This document shows positions 19,201-26,765 of a stretch of DNA of 64,000 nt, one piece after another. The notes beneath the pieces are model-generated. The model was not told where the DNA came from and searched no databases. It was given only the letters and a program-made list of their open reading frames with translations. The stretch is from Prevotella sp. (lineage in GTDB: Bacteria > Bacteroidota > Bacteroidia > Bacteroidales > Bacteroidaceae). A program made the position numbers and the translations under genes. Position 1 is the first letter of the stretch. Every line of letters starts with the position of its first letter. The stretch lies in NCBI GenBank assembly GCA_017548605.1, contig JAFYZT010000007.1, positions 1 to 64,000 on the forward strand. Reading direction: 5' to 3'.

Positions 19201-20679
19201 ACCATCGGGTGATGCCATGACAAATGTACCATCGTAGGCACCATTGTTATAGCGTCCGTCAACAACAATGTCGCGGAAATCTTTGCCTTTATAAGCCAGA
19301 TGAGGAACAGTGCCTTTTAATTTTACTGTTGATTGGGGACTCAGTGGCCATGAGCCATCCATGGAAAGATGAGCTTCCAACATGCCGAAATCATTGCCCA
19401 AAAGCGGGTCTAGGCGCAACGCATCAGTGTCGACCTTGGCAGAGAATGACTGTCCTTTCTTGTGTATTTCAAGGTTGGCGCCACCTAAGTCGCTCGACAC
19501 CTTACATGCCATCTGCACGTTCGAACCTTCACCATTAGCCATGCCACTAAGCGTAACAGACCCCGCTTGACGTAAGACATCAAGTATTTGGGGGTTGTCT
19601 ATGAGTGTTGTCCATTTCTCCACTTCATTCGAGGGCAAAACGAACTGATGGATATCCAAAGCCCACGATGGATTCTCGCTCAGATTGGCCAAGGTGGCAT
19701 CGGCATTCAAGGAGAAGGAATTATCATTTGATTTTAGTGCCAATCCATGCACCATAATCTCTTTGTCGTGTCCATCCACTTTGGCATGTAATGATAACGA
19801 TGAGGGATATGAAGCCAAACGCGGCAAGAAACATGCCCATTCTGGCGGGTAAATACTGTTGGCTTCCACATTACCCTGATATGTAAGGGAGCTTAAATCA
19901 ATATCTTTTTCACCAAAACAATAGTTTAGTTTGATGTCAGACAGATGAAGTGTGGATTGTGGCATTGACAATGAAAGATGATTCATCGTCGTTCCATGTT
20001 GATTGGAATGCAAATCAAATTCTAATGACTTGACGTTCAGTCCCGACGCTTCTTTGAAAGTCATTTTTTTTACATCAAGCGATAGCTCGTTGTCGGTTAG
20101 ACGATGTAACATTAGATGCCCACTGAAATCTGTGATGGATAAGTGGTTCGTGTCGAATTGATGGGTTGGGGGCAAGTCCAAACGGTTAAATGACAATGCA
20201 GCATTCCGTATGATGAGCGATTTGATGGAAATGTCCAATGGACTGCTTTCTTTGTCTTTGTTGGAGAGAGAGTCGAGGACAAAAGCATAATTGGGCCGGC
20301 TCTCTGCATTTTCTTGATAAAATGCGCCTTTGAGACCGAATATTTGGGCGGAATTAACCGATACCTTACCGTCAAACAACGAGAAAAAATCCATATTTGC
20401 CGACAGACGGGCAGCACTCAGCATGGGCTTTTGTCGTTGGTCGCGTACCAGCACGTCATCAATAGTAATACGACTACTTAACAAACCTATGTCCACCTTG
20501 CCCACAGATACTTCAGTCCCCAGTTGTTCGCTGAGGGCGTTGGCCACTTTCTGTCCCAAAAACTCCTGTACTGCCGGCAATCTCAATAAGATAAAGACTA
20601 TCAGTAACAGGCCAATGACAGTCCAGATAATGGCGCTTATGATATGTTTAAGTGTACGGATATTTCTGAATTTTGGCAC
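16246..20679 (-). CDS. tamB: Translocation and assembly module inner-membrane protein TamB
   Basis: 1477 residues. An N-terminal membrane helix (SAIIWTVIGLLLIVFILL) anchors a very long periplasmic beta-taco region of the AsmA/TamB type, ending in the conserved TamB (DUF490) domain (about 1130-1450) with VDHGVYKMTIQNIL, FGGNPFQSNLDLKAVY and GGTVESPTVDFDMEMP. It bridges the inner membrane to an Omp85 partner and is linked to outer-membrane assembly and lipid transport; the likely partner, tamL, lies at 42492-44711. The start codon is GTG, four codons after an in-frame stop, with no better start nearby. It leads a three-gene overlapping set. Confidence 0.92.
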   Translation of the reverse strand: MPKFRNIRTLKHIISAIIWTVIGLLLIVFILLRLPAVQEFLGQKVANALSEQLGTEVSVGKVDIGLLSSRITIDDVLVRDQRQKPMLSAARLSANMDFFSLFDGKVSVNSAQIFGLKGAFYQENAESRPNYAFVLDSLSNKDKESSPLDISIKSLIIRNAALSFNRLDLPPTHQFDTNHLSITDFSGHLMLHRLTDNELSLDVKKMTFKEASGLNVKSLEFDLHSNQHGTTMNHLSLSMPQSTLHLSDIKLNYCFGEKDIDLSSLTYQGNVEANSIYPPEWACFLPRLASYPSSLSLHAKVDGHDKEIMVHGLALKSNDNSFSLNADATLANLSENPSWALDIHQFVLPSNEVEKWTTLIDNPQILDVLRQAGSVTLSGMANGEGSNVQMACKVSSDLGGANLEIHKKGQSFSAKVDTDALRLDPLLGNDFGMLEAHLSMDGSWPLSPQSTVKLKGTVPHLAYKGKDFRDIVVDGRYNNGAYDGTFVMASPDGDVHFDGLIHFMQPLSGNFTAHVQHFNPHALGLTDKWQGYSVDCDIVADVALLTPSTLQGALSINNLVLSSPENQHRLDQLSISSQGKGNVSLVTDFCEAEVRGTTDLTALPDAFFSVIADKLPTLPGLLGKNPQNRGSHVSLSARVEDSDWIRQIVKVPLTLHQPMNVEMELDEPSHSMDMTLDIPDFTYSESRFEKVSVDMTTVDDTLKCTASLRKLTDNSNDIDVGIKAMAVNNMLHSDVDIDTHGGKRSIRGFLSASTQLFRSDDGAPTAHAVIHNSRLFLGDEEWRIQPADILYSRNGLLIDNLALTNHGQHLIVNGRIRPHSNDTLSVDVNRVDLEYLSSMMGVKNVSFGGIATGRFYAYSLYDDPSAHGTLKVDDFSFVDGQMGNLSTSLNWKKSTNKLNIGAIIDNGPDSKTFVDGHIGFSPSELNLNFNTQGTPLAFIEHYCPFMKDVQARSTGWVRVIGSFKEPDLEGLAVVNGPITMKNLNVTYTLKDDTIALKPGSLTFDSDTVYDKNGHQAVISGIVNHKKLGPFTTDIHIHADNALVYDFPTMGSNNFCGTVYATGDCHVKSRSGEVNIDVEATPEANTLFVYNASSPDAISNQSFIQWNDITPRADTMLVARDVIPQETTEEKKPNMPSNLHMNILVNANTNATLRVLMNEENGDLIDLLGNGILRMSYFNKGAFNIFGNYVVDHGVYKMTIQNILSKDFQFQEGGTITFGGNPFQSNLDLKAVYTVNGVSLSDLNIGRNFATNNIRVNCIMNIGGTVESPTVDFDMEMPTVNADAQQMVRSLVDSEEELNQQVIYLLTIGRFYSPSSNNAMEESTQSQTSLAMQSLLSGTISQQINNVLSSVLNNNQWNFGANISTGDEGWNNAEYEGTLSGRLMNNRLLINGQFGYRDNSNATSSFIGDFDVRYLLFPSGNLAVRVYNQTNDRYFTKNSLNTQGVGLIMKKDFNGWRDLFGIKKKKKTKKETNDKQDP

Positions 20680-20750
20680 AAAAATACATTAAAAACTCGT
20701 GTTATGCGAATTATTCCTGATTTTTTCTTTCTACATTGGGGCTTTTTTAC

Positions 20751-20758
20751 TAATTTTG
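20751..20758 (+). promoter_or_regulatory. Promoter -7 element of the nqr operon
   Basis: TAATTTTG at 20751-20758 matches TAnnTTTG. The -33 region is weak (TTTC at 20728-20731, 19-base spacing). The predicted 5' UTR is about 75 bases. Confidence 0.6.
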
Positions 20759-20768
20759 CAGTCAACTT

Positions 20769-20785
20769 GAAGAGTAAAACTCTTC
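20769..20785 (+). other. Small hairpin in the nqr 5' UTR
   Basis: GAAGAGT (20769-20775) and ACTCTTC (20779-20785) form a perfect 7-base stem around AAA, about ten bases after the -7 element, followed by a T-rich stretch. It could stabilise the mRNA or act as a weak attenuator; nothing shows which. Confidence 0.45.
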
Positions 20786-20840
20786 CTTGCTTTATTTCGT
20801 GTACACAGTAAGAGATTCAAACAACAATCGTTTATATTTT

Positions 20841-22190
20841 ATGGAAAATGTAATTAAGCTAAAAAAAGGCTTAGACATTAACCTGAAAGGAAAGGCGACT
20901 TTAAAATGCACTCCGTTTAAATTAGATAAGGAATATGCCCTTGTGCCGGATGCATTTGTGGGTATGACACCAAAGGTCGTTGTTCGCGAGGGGGACCATG
21001 TCAAAGCCGGCGAACCGCTTTTTGTCAACAAGAAGTTTCCAGAAGTGGGATTCGCTTCACCTGTCAGCGGAACGGTGACTGCCGTAATCCGTGGCGAGCG
21101 GAGAAAACTACTATGTGTGAAGGTTGAAGCTGACAGCAAACAGGACTTTGTTGACTTTGGCAAAAAAGACCCATCCTCTCTTTCCGGTGATGAGGTGTTA
21201 CAGCATCTTCTAAAGGCTGGTCTGTTCGGTTTCATGCGACAACTGCCTTATGCAGTCTCCGCTGAACCGTCGTCTATGCCCAAAGCTATTTTTATCAGTG
21301 CTTTCCGTGATATGCCTCTGTCGGCAGATTTCGATTATGAGTTGGAAGGCAATGAGAAGTATTTTTCTGCTGGATTGACTGCTCTTGCACGCATGGCTGA
21401 GACGCATGTGAGTGTAAGTAACAAACAAACATTTGCCCTGCCCGAGGTGAAAGGAGTTGAGACCCATGTCTTTTCCGGACCTTGTCCCGCAGGAAATGTT
21501 GGCGTGCAAATTAACCACATCTCACCAGTAAACAAAGGTGAGACAGTATGGACAGCCGACCCCATGGTCGTTGTATTTATAGGCCGATTGTTCTTGGATG
21601 GAAAAGTGGACTTGCGCAGAAGAGTGGCCATCGCTGGCAGCGAAATCAAAGATCCTGGTTATGCAGAGATTTTGGTAGGACAGTCTGTCAAGTCGTTGCT
21701 TGACAAACAGATTGATACCGGCTGTCATTTGCGTATCATTAACGGTAACCCTCTTACCGGCAAGCCATGCGATATCGACAGCTATGTGGGTGCGCTGACT
21801 TCTGAGATAACGGTAATTCCTGAAGGTGACGACCGCGATGAGTTCATCGGATGGATTATGCCGCGTTTCAAGGACTTCTCCTCACATCGGAGTTATTTTT
21901 CCTGGCTGATGGGCAAAAAGAAAGAATATACCCTCGATGCCCGTATTAAGGGTGGAGAACGCCATATCATTATGAGTGGCGAATACGATCGTGTACTTCC
22001 CATGGACATCTATGGTGAATACTTGATTAAGGCTATTATTTCCGGCGACATTGACAAGATGGAGCAATTGGGAATCTATGAGGTGGCTCCGGAAGATTTC
22101 GCCGTTGCCGAATTTGTTGACTCCTCTAAATTGGAACTGCAACGTATTGTACGGGAAGGCCTGGACATGTTGCGTAAGGAAAATGCATAA
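20841..22190 (+). CDS. nqrA: Na+-translocating NADH:quinone reductase subunit A
   Basis: 449 residues from the ATG at 20841 (MENVIKLKKGLDINLKGKA), the family's usual start; a start at 20787 would add 18 residues without similarity. NqrA is the peripheral cytoplasmic subunit involved in quinone interaction. Typical features are GLDINLKG, PKVVVREGDHVKAGEPLF (a barrel-sandwich repeat) and FSGPCPAGNVGVQINHI. First gene of the six-gene nqr operon, which oxidises NADH and exports sodium. Confidence 0.95.
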   Translation: MENVIKLKKGLDINLKGKATLKCTPFKLDKEYALVPDAFVGMTPKVVVREGDHVKAGEPLFVNKKFPEVGFASPVSGTVTAVIRGERRKLLCVKVEADSKQDFVDFGKKDPSSLSGDEVLQHLLKAGLFGFMRQLPYAVSAEPSSMPKAIFISAFRDMPLSADFDYELEGNEKYFSAGLTALARMAETHVSVSNKQTFALPEVKGVETHVFSGPCPAGNVGVQINHISPVNKGETVWTADPMVVVFIGRLFLDGKVDLRRRVAIAGSEIKDPGYAEILVGQSVKSLLDKQIDTGCHLRIINGNPLTGKPCDIDSYVGALTSEITVIPEGDDRDEFIGWIMPRFKDFSSHRSYFSWLMGKKKEYTLDARIKGGERHIIMSGEYDRVLPMDIYGEYLIKAIISGDIDKMEQLGIYEVAPEDFAVAEFVDSSKLELQRIVREGLDMLRKENA

Positions 22191-22202
22191 ACATTTACAA
22201 TT

Positions 22203-23366
22203 ATGAGCGCATTAAGAAAATATCTTGATAAGATAAAACCCTCGTTTCAGCCAGAAGGCAAACTGCATGCCTTCAGGAGCATTTTCGAGGGATTTGAAAC
22301 GTTCCTGTATGTTCCCAACGATACAGCTAAGAGCGGCTCCAATATCCATGACGCCATTGATTCGAAACGAATCATGAGTATGGTGGTTATTGCATTGATG
22401 CCTGCCTTGTTATTTGGCATGTACAACATTGGCTATCAGAATTATGCTGCAGCCGGTACTTTACAGAATGCAGGTTTCTTTAGCATTTTCTTCTATGGCT
22501 TTTTAGCTGTACTGCCAAAAATCCTGGTCAGTTATATCGTCGGTCTAGGTATTGAGTTCGCCTGGGCACAGTGGAAAGGCGAAGAAATTCAAGAGGGTTA
22601 TCTCGTTTCTGGTATCATCATCCCGATGATTGTACCTGTGAATTGTCCGTTGTGGATTCTCGCCTTGGCTTGTGCTTTTGCTGTCATTTTTGCTAAAGAG
22701 ATTTTTGGTGGCACGGGCATGAACATATTCAATGTGGCATTGGTGGCCCGCGCATTCCTCTTCTTCTCCTATCCGCAGAAGATGAGCGGCGATAGCGTAT
22801 GGGTATCCACAGATTCAATATGGGGTCTGGGCAACACGTTGCCCGACGGCTTTACTGCTGCCACACCGCTGGGACAGATAGGACAGGGCATAGAGCCTTC
22901 AAGTAGCATCTGCGATATGATTACTGGATTTATCCCGGGTTCCATCGGTGAGACCAGTGTAATTGCCATAGCTCTGGGTGCTATTATTCTCATTGCTACG
23001 GGTATCGCTTCTTGGAAGACGATGGTCAGCGTATTCGTGGGTGGAACAGTGATGGGACTCATCTTTACAGCTACAGGACAGTCTGCCATTCCATTCTACG
23101 AGCATCTGATTCTTGGTGGATTTGCTTTTGGTGCCGTATTCATGGCTACCGACCCGGTAACCAGTGCACGTACGGAATGTGGAAAATATATCTACGGTTT
23201 CCTTATCGGAGCCATGGCCATCATCATCAGAGTCATGAACCCAGGTTACCCTGAAGGCATGATGCTTGCCATCTTGTTAATGAACATGTTTGCGCCGCTC
23301 ATTGATTATTGTGTCGTACAGCGCAATATTTCGAAGCGCATGAAACGTCTCACCCCTAATAAATAA
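22203..23366 (+). CDS. nqrB: Na+-NQR subunit B
   Basis: 387 residues, about ten membrane helices. Carries riboflavin and a covalently bound FMN. The flavinylation motif reads DGFTAATPL, with T221 the expected FMN-linked threonine; the usual S-G before A-T is T-A here. The segment around IVPVNCPLW and KEIFGGTGMNIFNVALVARAFLFF is typical. 12 bases after nqrA. Confidence 0.95.
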   Translation: MSALRKYLDKIKPSFQPEGKLHAFRSIFEGFETFLYVPNDTAKSGSNIHDAIDSKRIMSMVVIALMPALLFGMYNIGYQNYAAAGTLQNAGFFSIFFYGFLAVLPKILVSYIVGLGIEFAWAQWKGEEIQEGYLVSGIIIPMIVPVNCPLWILALACAFAVIFAKEIFGGTGMNIFNVALVARAFLFFSYPQKMSGDSVWVSTDSIWGLGNTLPDGFTAATPLGQIGQGIEPSSSICDMITGFIPGSIGETSVIAIALGAIILIATGIASWKTMVSVFVGGTVMGLIFTATGQSAIPFYEHLILGGFAFGAVFMATDPVTSARTECGKYIYGFLIGAMAIIIRVMNPGYPEGMMLAILLMNMFAPLIDYCVVQRNISKRMKRLTPNK

Positions 23367-23373
23367 GATTGTC

Positions 23374-24081
23374 ATGAAACTGAACACAAATTCCAATACA
23401 TACACAATAGTCTATTCAATGATTATTGTCGTTGTCGTGGCTTTCTTGTTGGCGTTTGTTTTCCAAGCATTGAAAAGCAAACAGGATGCCAATGTGGCTC
23501 TTGACAAGAAAAAGCAGATTCTCTATTCTCTGAACATTAGGGACTTGAATGACACGCAAGCTGCGGAGGCATATCAGAAAAATGTGCTGAGCGACAATGT
23601 TGTGAACCTGGACGGTACACTTCAGCCTTTTGAGGCGAAAGACAACGAAAGCACCGCTTTTAAGTTCAACAGTGCCGACTTTAAGAACGACCGTCTGGCT
23701 CTTTATATTTGTGAGGTGGATGGCCAACGGAAATATGTGATTCCCGTATACGGCATGGGACTTTGGGGACCTATCAATGGTTATGTTGCACTTAATGATG
23801 ATAAGCAAACGGTGTTTGGCGCTTATTTCAATCATGAAGGCGAAACCGCAGGCTTGGGAGCAGAAATTAAGGATGATGCCAGTTGGCAAGCCAAGTTCGT
23901 GGGTAAGAAGTTGTTTACTGGTGACAATCAGGATATCGCTCTCGCCGTAAAGAAAAAGGTAGATGATACCGAAACCCAAGTCGATGCGGTGACTGGTGCT
24001 ACGCTGACTTCAGATGGAGTGAGTGCCATGCTTCATGATTGTCTGGGTAAGTATATAAAATTCCTTCAATCAAAAGAATAA
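23374..24081 (+). CDS. nqrC: Na+-NQR subunit C
   Basis: 235 residues. One N-terminal membrane helix (IVYSMIIVVVVAFLLAFVF) and a periplasmic FMN-binding domain with GMGLWGPINGYVAL and the flavinylation motif DAVTGATLTSDG, T210 being the FMN-linked threonine. The covalent FMN is attached by ApbE, which is not in the window. 7 bases after nqrB. Confidence 0.95.
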   Translation: MKLNTNSNTYTIVYSMIIVVVVAFLLAFVFQALKSKQDANVALDKKKQILYSLNIRDLNDTQAAEAYQKNVLSDNVVNLDGTLQPFEAKDNESTAFKFNSADFKNDRLALYICEVDGQRKYVIPVYGMGLWGPINGYVALNDDKQTVFGAYFNHEGETAGLGAEIKDDASWQAKFVGKKLFTGDNQDIALAVKKKVDDTETQVDAVTGATLTSDGVSAMLHDCLGKYIKFLQSKE

Positions 24082-24093
24082 GGAGAATTGAAT

Positions 24094-24720
24094 ATGAGCA
24101 AATTGTTTTCAAAACAAAATAAAGAGGCTTTAGGCAATCCGCTAAACCTCGACCATCCTATCCTTGTGCAGGTATTGGGTATTTGTTCGGCCTTGGCCGT
24201 TACCTCCCAACTCAAGCCCGCCATTGTCATGGGTTTGGCTGTAACGATTATTACGGCTTTCGCCAATGTCATTATCTCTATCTTGCGAAATACCATACCC
24301 AACCGCATTCGTATCATTGTGCAGTTGGTGGTTGTTGCTGCCTTGGTGACCATCGTCAGTCAAATACTCAAGGCATTTGCTTACGATGTAAGTGTGCAGC
24401 TCTCCGTTTATGTGGGTTTGATTATCACCAACTGTATTCTCATGGGCCGTCTTGAGGCTTTTGCCATGATGAACAAGCCTTGGCCGAGTTTTCTCGATGG
24501 AATAGGTAACGGATTGGGTTATGCCATGGTGCTCATTGTTGTGGCCGCGGTGCGTGAATTGCTCGGTCGTGGCACATTGCTTGGACTGACCATTATCCCA
24601 CAGAGTTTCTATGGTTGTGGCTATATGAACAACGGTATGATGACCATGCCTGCCATGGCACTCATCTTGTTGGGTTGCGTTATTTGGATTCACAGGGCTT
24701 ATTTTTATAAGGAGAAGTAA
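24094..24720 (+). CDS. nqrD: Na+-NQR subunit D
   Basis: 208 residues from the ATG at 24094 ([13 protein letters not shown]); a TTG at 24088 is possible but lies only 2 bases from AAGGAG (24080-24085), whereas the ATG has the standard 8-base spacing. Six-helix membrane subunit homologous to NqrE and RnfE, with [23 protein letters not shown] and [11 protein letters not shown]. Part of the membrane sodium channel and its iron-sulfur site. Confidence 0.95.
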   Translation: MSKLFSKQNKEALGNPLNLDHPILVQVLGICSALAVTSQLKPAIVMGLAVTIITAFANVIISILRNTIPNRIRIIVQLVVVAALVTIVSQILKAFAYDVSVQLSVYVGLIITNCILMGRLEAFAMMNKPWPSFLDGIGNGLGYAMVLIVVAAVRELLGRGTLLGLTIIPQSFYGCGYMNNGMMTMPAMALILLGCVIWIHRAYFYKEK

Positions 24721-24722
24721 TT

Positions 24723-25349
24723 ATGGACCATCTGATTAGTTTGTTTTTCCGGTCGATATTCGTCGACAACATGATATTTGCGTTCTTTCTCGGCATGTGT
24801 TCCTACCTTGCCGTATCGAAGAGCGTAAAGACGTCCTTGGGACTTGGACTTGCCGTTACATTCGTGTTATTGGTCACTGTTCCCGTCGACTATTTGCTTC
24901 AGACCAAGGTTTTAGGTCCTGATTGCCTTATTGAGGGCGTAGACCTATCATACCTGAGTTTCATTCTTTTCATTGCTGTCATTGCTGGCATGGTGCAATT
25001 AGTGGAGATGACCGTCGAGAAATACTCTCCTTCGCTCTACGCTGCTCTGGGAATCTTTCTCCCGTTGATTGCCGTTAACTGCGCCATCATGGGTGCATCG
25101 CTGTTCATGCAGCAGCGTATCAACCTTGACCCTGCCAGTTCACAATATATCGGCAGCCTGCTGGATGCTATTGTTTATGCGTTGGGTAGCGGTATTGGTT
25201 GGACCCTTGCCATTGTGTCGATGGGTGCCATTCGTGAGAAAATGCAATATAGCGATGTGCCGGAACCATTAAAAGGTCTTGGTATCACTTTCATAACAGT
25301 AGGCCTCATGGCTATGGCCATGATGTGTTTTTCCGGTCTTAAAATATAA
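24723..25349 (+). CDS. nqrE: Na+-NQR subunit E
   Basis: 208 residues. Six-helix membrane subunit paired with Nqr[33 protein letters not shown] and [15 protein letters not shown] are family marks, and the cysteines in MCSYL and NCAIMG match positions that bind iron between NqrD and NqrE. AAGGAG at 24709-24714 lies 8 bases from the ATG. Confidence 0.95.
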   Translation: MDHLISLFFRSIFVDNMIFAFFLGMCSYLAVSKSVKTSLGLGLAVTFVLLVTVPVDYLLQTKVLGPDCLIEGVDLSYLSFILFIAVIAGMVQLVEMTVEKYSPSLYAALGIFLPLIAVNCAIMGASLFMQQRINLDPASSQYIGSLLDAIVYALGSGIGWTLAIVSMGAIREKMQYSDVPEPLKGLGITFITVGLMAMAMMCFSGLKI

Positions 25350-25364
25350 TAAGGAGCAGTTACT

Positions 25365-26633
25365 ATGTTACAATTTATCATAACAAGCATCGCAGTATTT
25401 TTGACCATTATCCTCTTATTGGTCATTATCTTGCTGGTGGCTAAGAAATACTTGTCACCCAGTGGCAATGTTAATATCCTCATCAATGGTGACAAGACGA
25501 TTTCCGTTGCACAAGGAAGTAGTCTTATGACCACGCTTAACGAGAACGGCATTTTCCTGCCTTCGGCATGTGGTGGCAAAGCTTCATGTGGTCAATGCAA
25601 AGTGCAGGTGCTTGAGGGTGGGGGAGAGATTCTTGATTCTGAGCGCCCCCATTTCACACGCAAGCAGATAAAAGAGCATTGGCGTCTGGGATGCCAATGC
25701 AAGGTGAAAGGTGATTTGAAGATCAAGGTGCCTGAGAGTGTGATGGGTGTCAAGGAATGGGAATGTACGGTTATTTCCAATAAGAACGTTTCCAGTTTTA
25801 TCAAAGAATTTATCGTGGCATTACCTCCGGGAGAACATATGGACTTCGTACCAGGCTCCTATGCCCAGATAAAGATTCCTGCTTACGATTGCATTGATTA
25901 CGACAAAGATTTTGACAAGGACGATATTGGTCCTGACTATCTGCCATCATGGGAGCGATTCAATATTTTCTCGCTCAAGGCGCACAACCCCGAGGATACT
26001 ATCCGTGCTTATTCCATGGCAAACTATCCCGCGGAGGGCGACCGCATCACATTGACGGTGCGTATCGCAACGACCCCGTTCAAGCCAAAGCCTGAAGTGG
26101 GCTTCCAGGATGTACCTACGGGTATAGCTTCATCCTATATCTTCTCTCGCAAACCAGGCGACAAGGTTATCATGAGTGGTCCTTATGGAGACTTCCATCC
26201 CATCTTCGATTCAAAGAAAGAGATGATATGGGTGGGCGGTGGTGCCGGTATGGCTCCTTTGCGTGCACAAATCATGCACATGACCAAAACGCTCAACACA
26301 CGTGACCGTGAGATGCATTTCTTCTATGGCGCACGTGCCTTGGTAGAGGCATTCTTCGTGGAAGATTTCCTGGAACTGGAAAAGGAATTCCCCAATTTCC
26401 ATTTCCACCTGGCACTTGACCGTCCTGATCCTGCAGCAGATGAAGCTGGTGTAAAATACACAGCCGGATTTGTACATCAGGTCATGTATGAGACATATCT
26501 CAAAGACCACGAGGCTCCTGAAGACATTGAGTACTACATGTGTGGTCCCGGCCCCATGTCAAAAGCCGTGCAAGGAATGCTCGACTCATTGGGCGTTGAC
26601 CCAGAGAGCATCATGTTCGATAACTTCGGATAA
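25365..26633 (+). CDS. nqrF: Na+-NQR subunit F, NADH-oxidising flavoprotein
   Basis: 422 residues. An N-terminal membrane helix (FIITSIAVFLTIILLLVIILLVA), a [2Fe-2S] ferredoxin domain with the cluster ligands in SACGGKASCGQCKVQV and LGCQCKV, then FAD-binding (RAYSMANYPAEGD) and NADH-binding (WVGGGAGMAPLRAQI, YMCGPGPM) domains. It is the electron entry point of the complex. AAGGAG at 25351-25356 lies 8 bases from the ATG. Confidence 0.96.
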   Translation: MLQFIITSIAVFLTIILLLVIILLVAKKYLSPSGNVNILINGDKTISVAQGSSLMTTLNENGIFLPSACGGKASCGQCKVQVLEGGGEILDSERPHFTRKQIKEHWRLGCQCKVKGDLKIKVPESVMGVKEWECTVISNKNVSSFIKEFIVALPPGEHMDFVPGSYAQIKIPAYDCIDYDKDFDKDDIGPDYLPSWERFNIFSLKAHNPEDTIRAYSMANYPAEGDRITLTVRIATTPFKPKPEVGFQDVPTGIASSYIFSRKPGDKVIMSGPYGDFHPIFDSKKEMIWVGGGAGMAPLRAQIMHMTKTLNTRDREMHFFYGARALVEAFFVEDFLELEKEFPNFHFHLALDRPDPAADEAGVKYTAGFVHQVMYETYLKDHEAPEDIEYYMCGPGPMSKAVQGMLDSLGVDPESIMFDNFG

Positions 26634-26675
26634 GATGATGGGTAATAAGTGAGAGGTTAAATAATATTACCATGC

Positions 26676-26713
26676 AAAATGAAGAGGGCCGCACATGCGG
26701 CCCTCTTCATTTT
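26676..26713. terminator. Bidirectional terminator between nqrF and maeB
   Basis: A perfect 17-base stem, AAAATGAAGAGGGCCGC (26676-26692) and its complement (26697-26713), around the loop ACAT. A-rich and T-rich flanks allow it to serve both convergent genes. Confidence 0.92.
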
Positions 26714-26765
26714 GTTCATTATCATCAAATCTAATAATTCATACTTCAAATATCATTCTTTCGAG

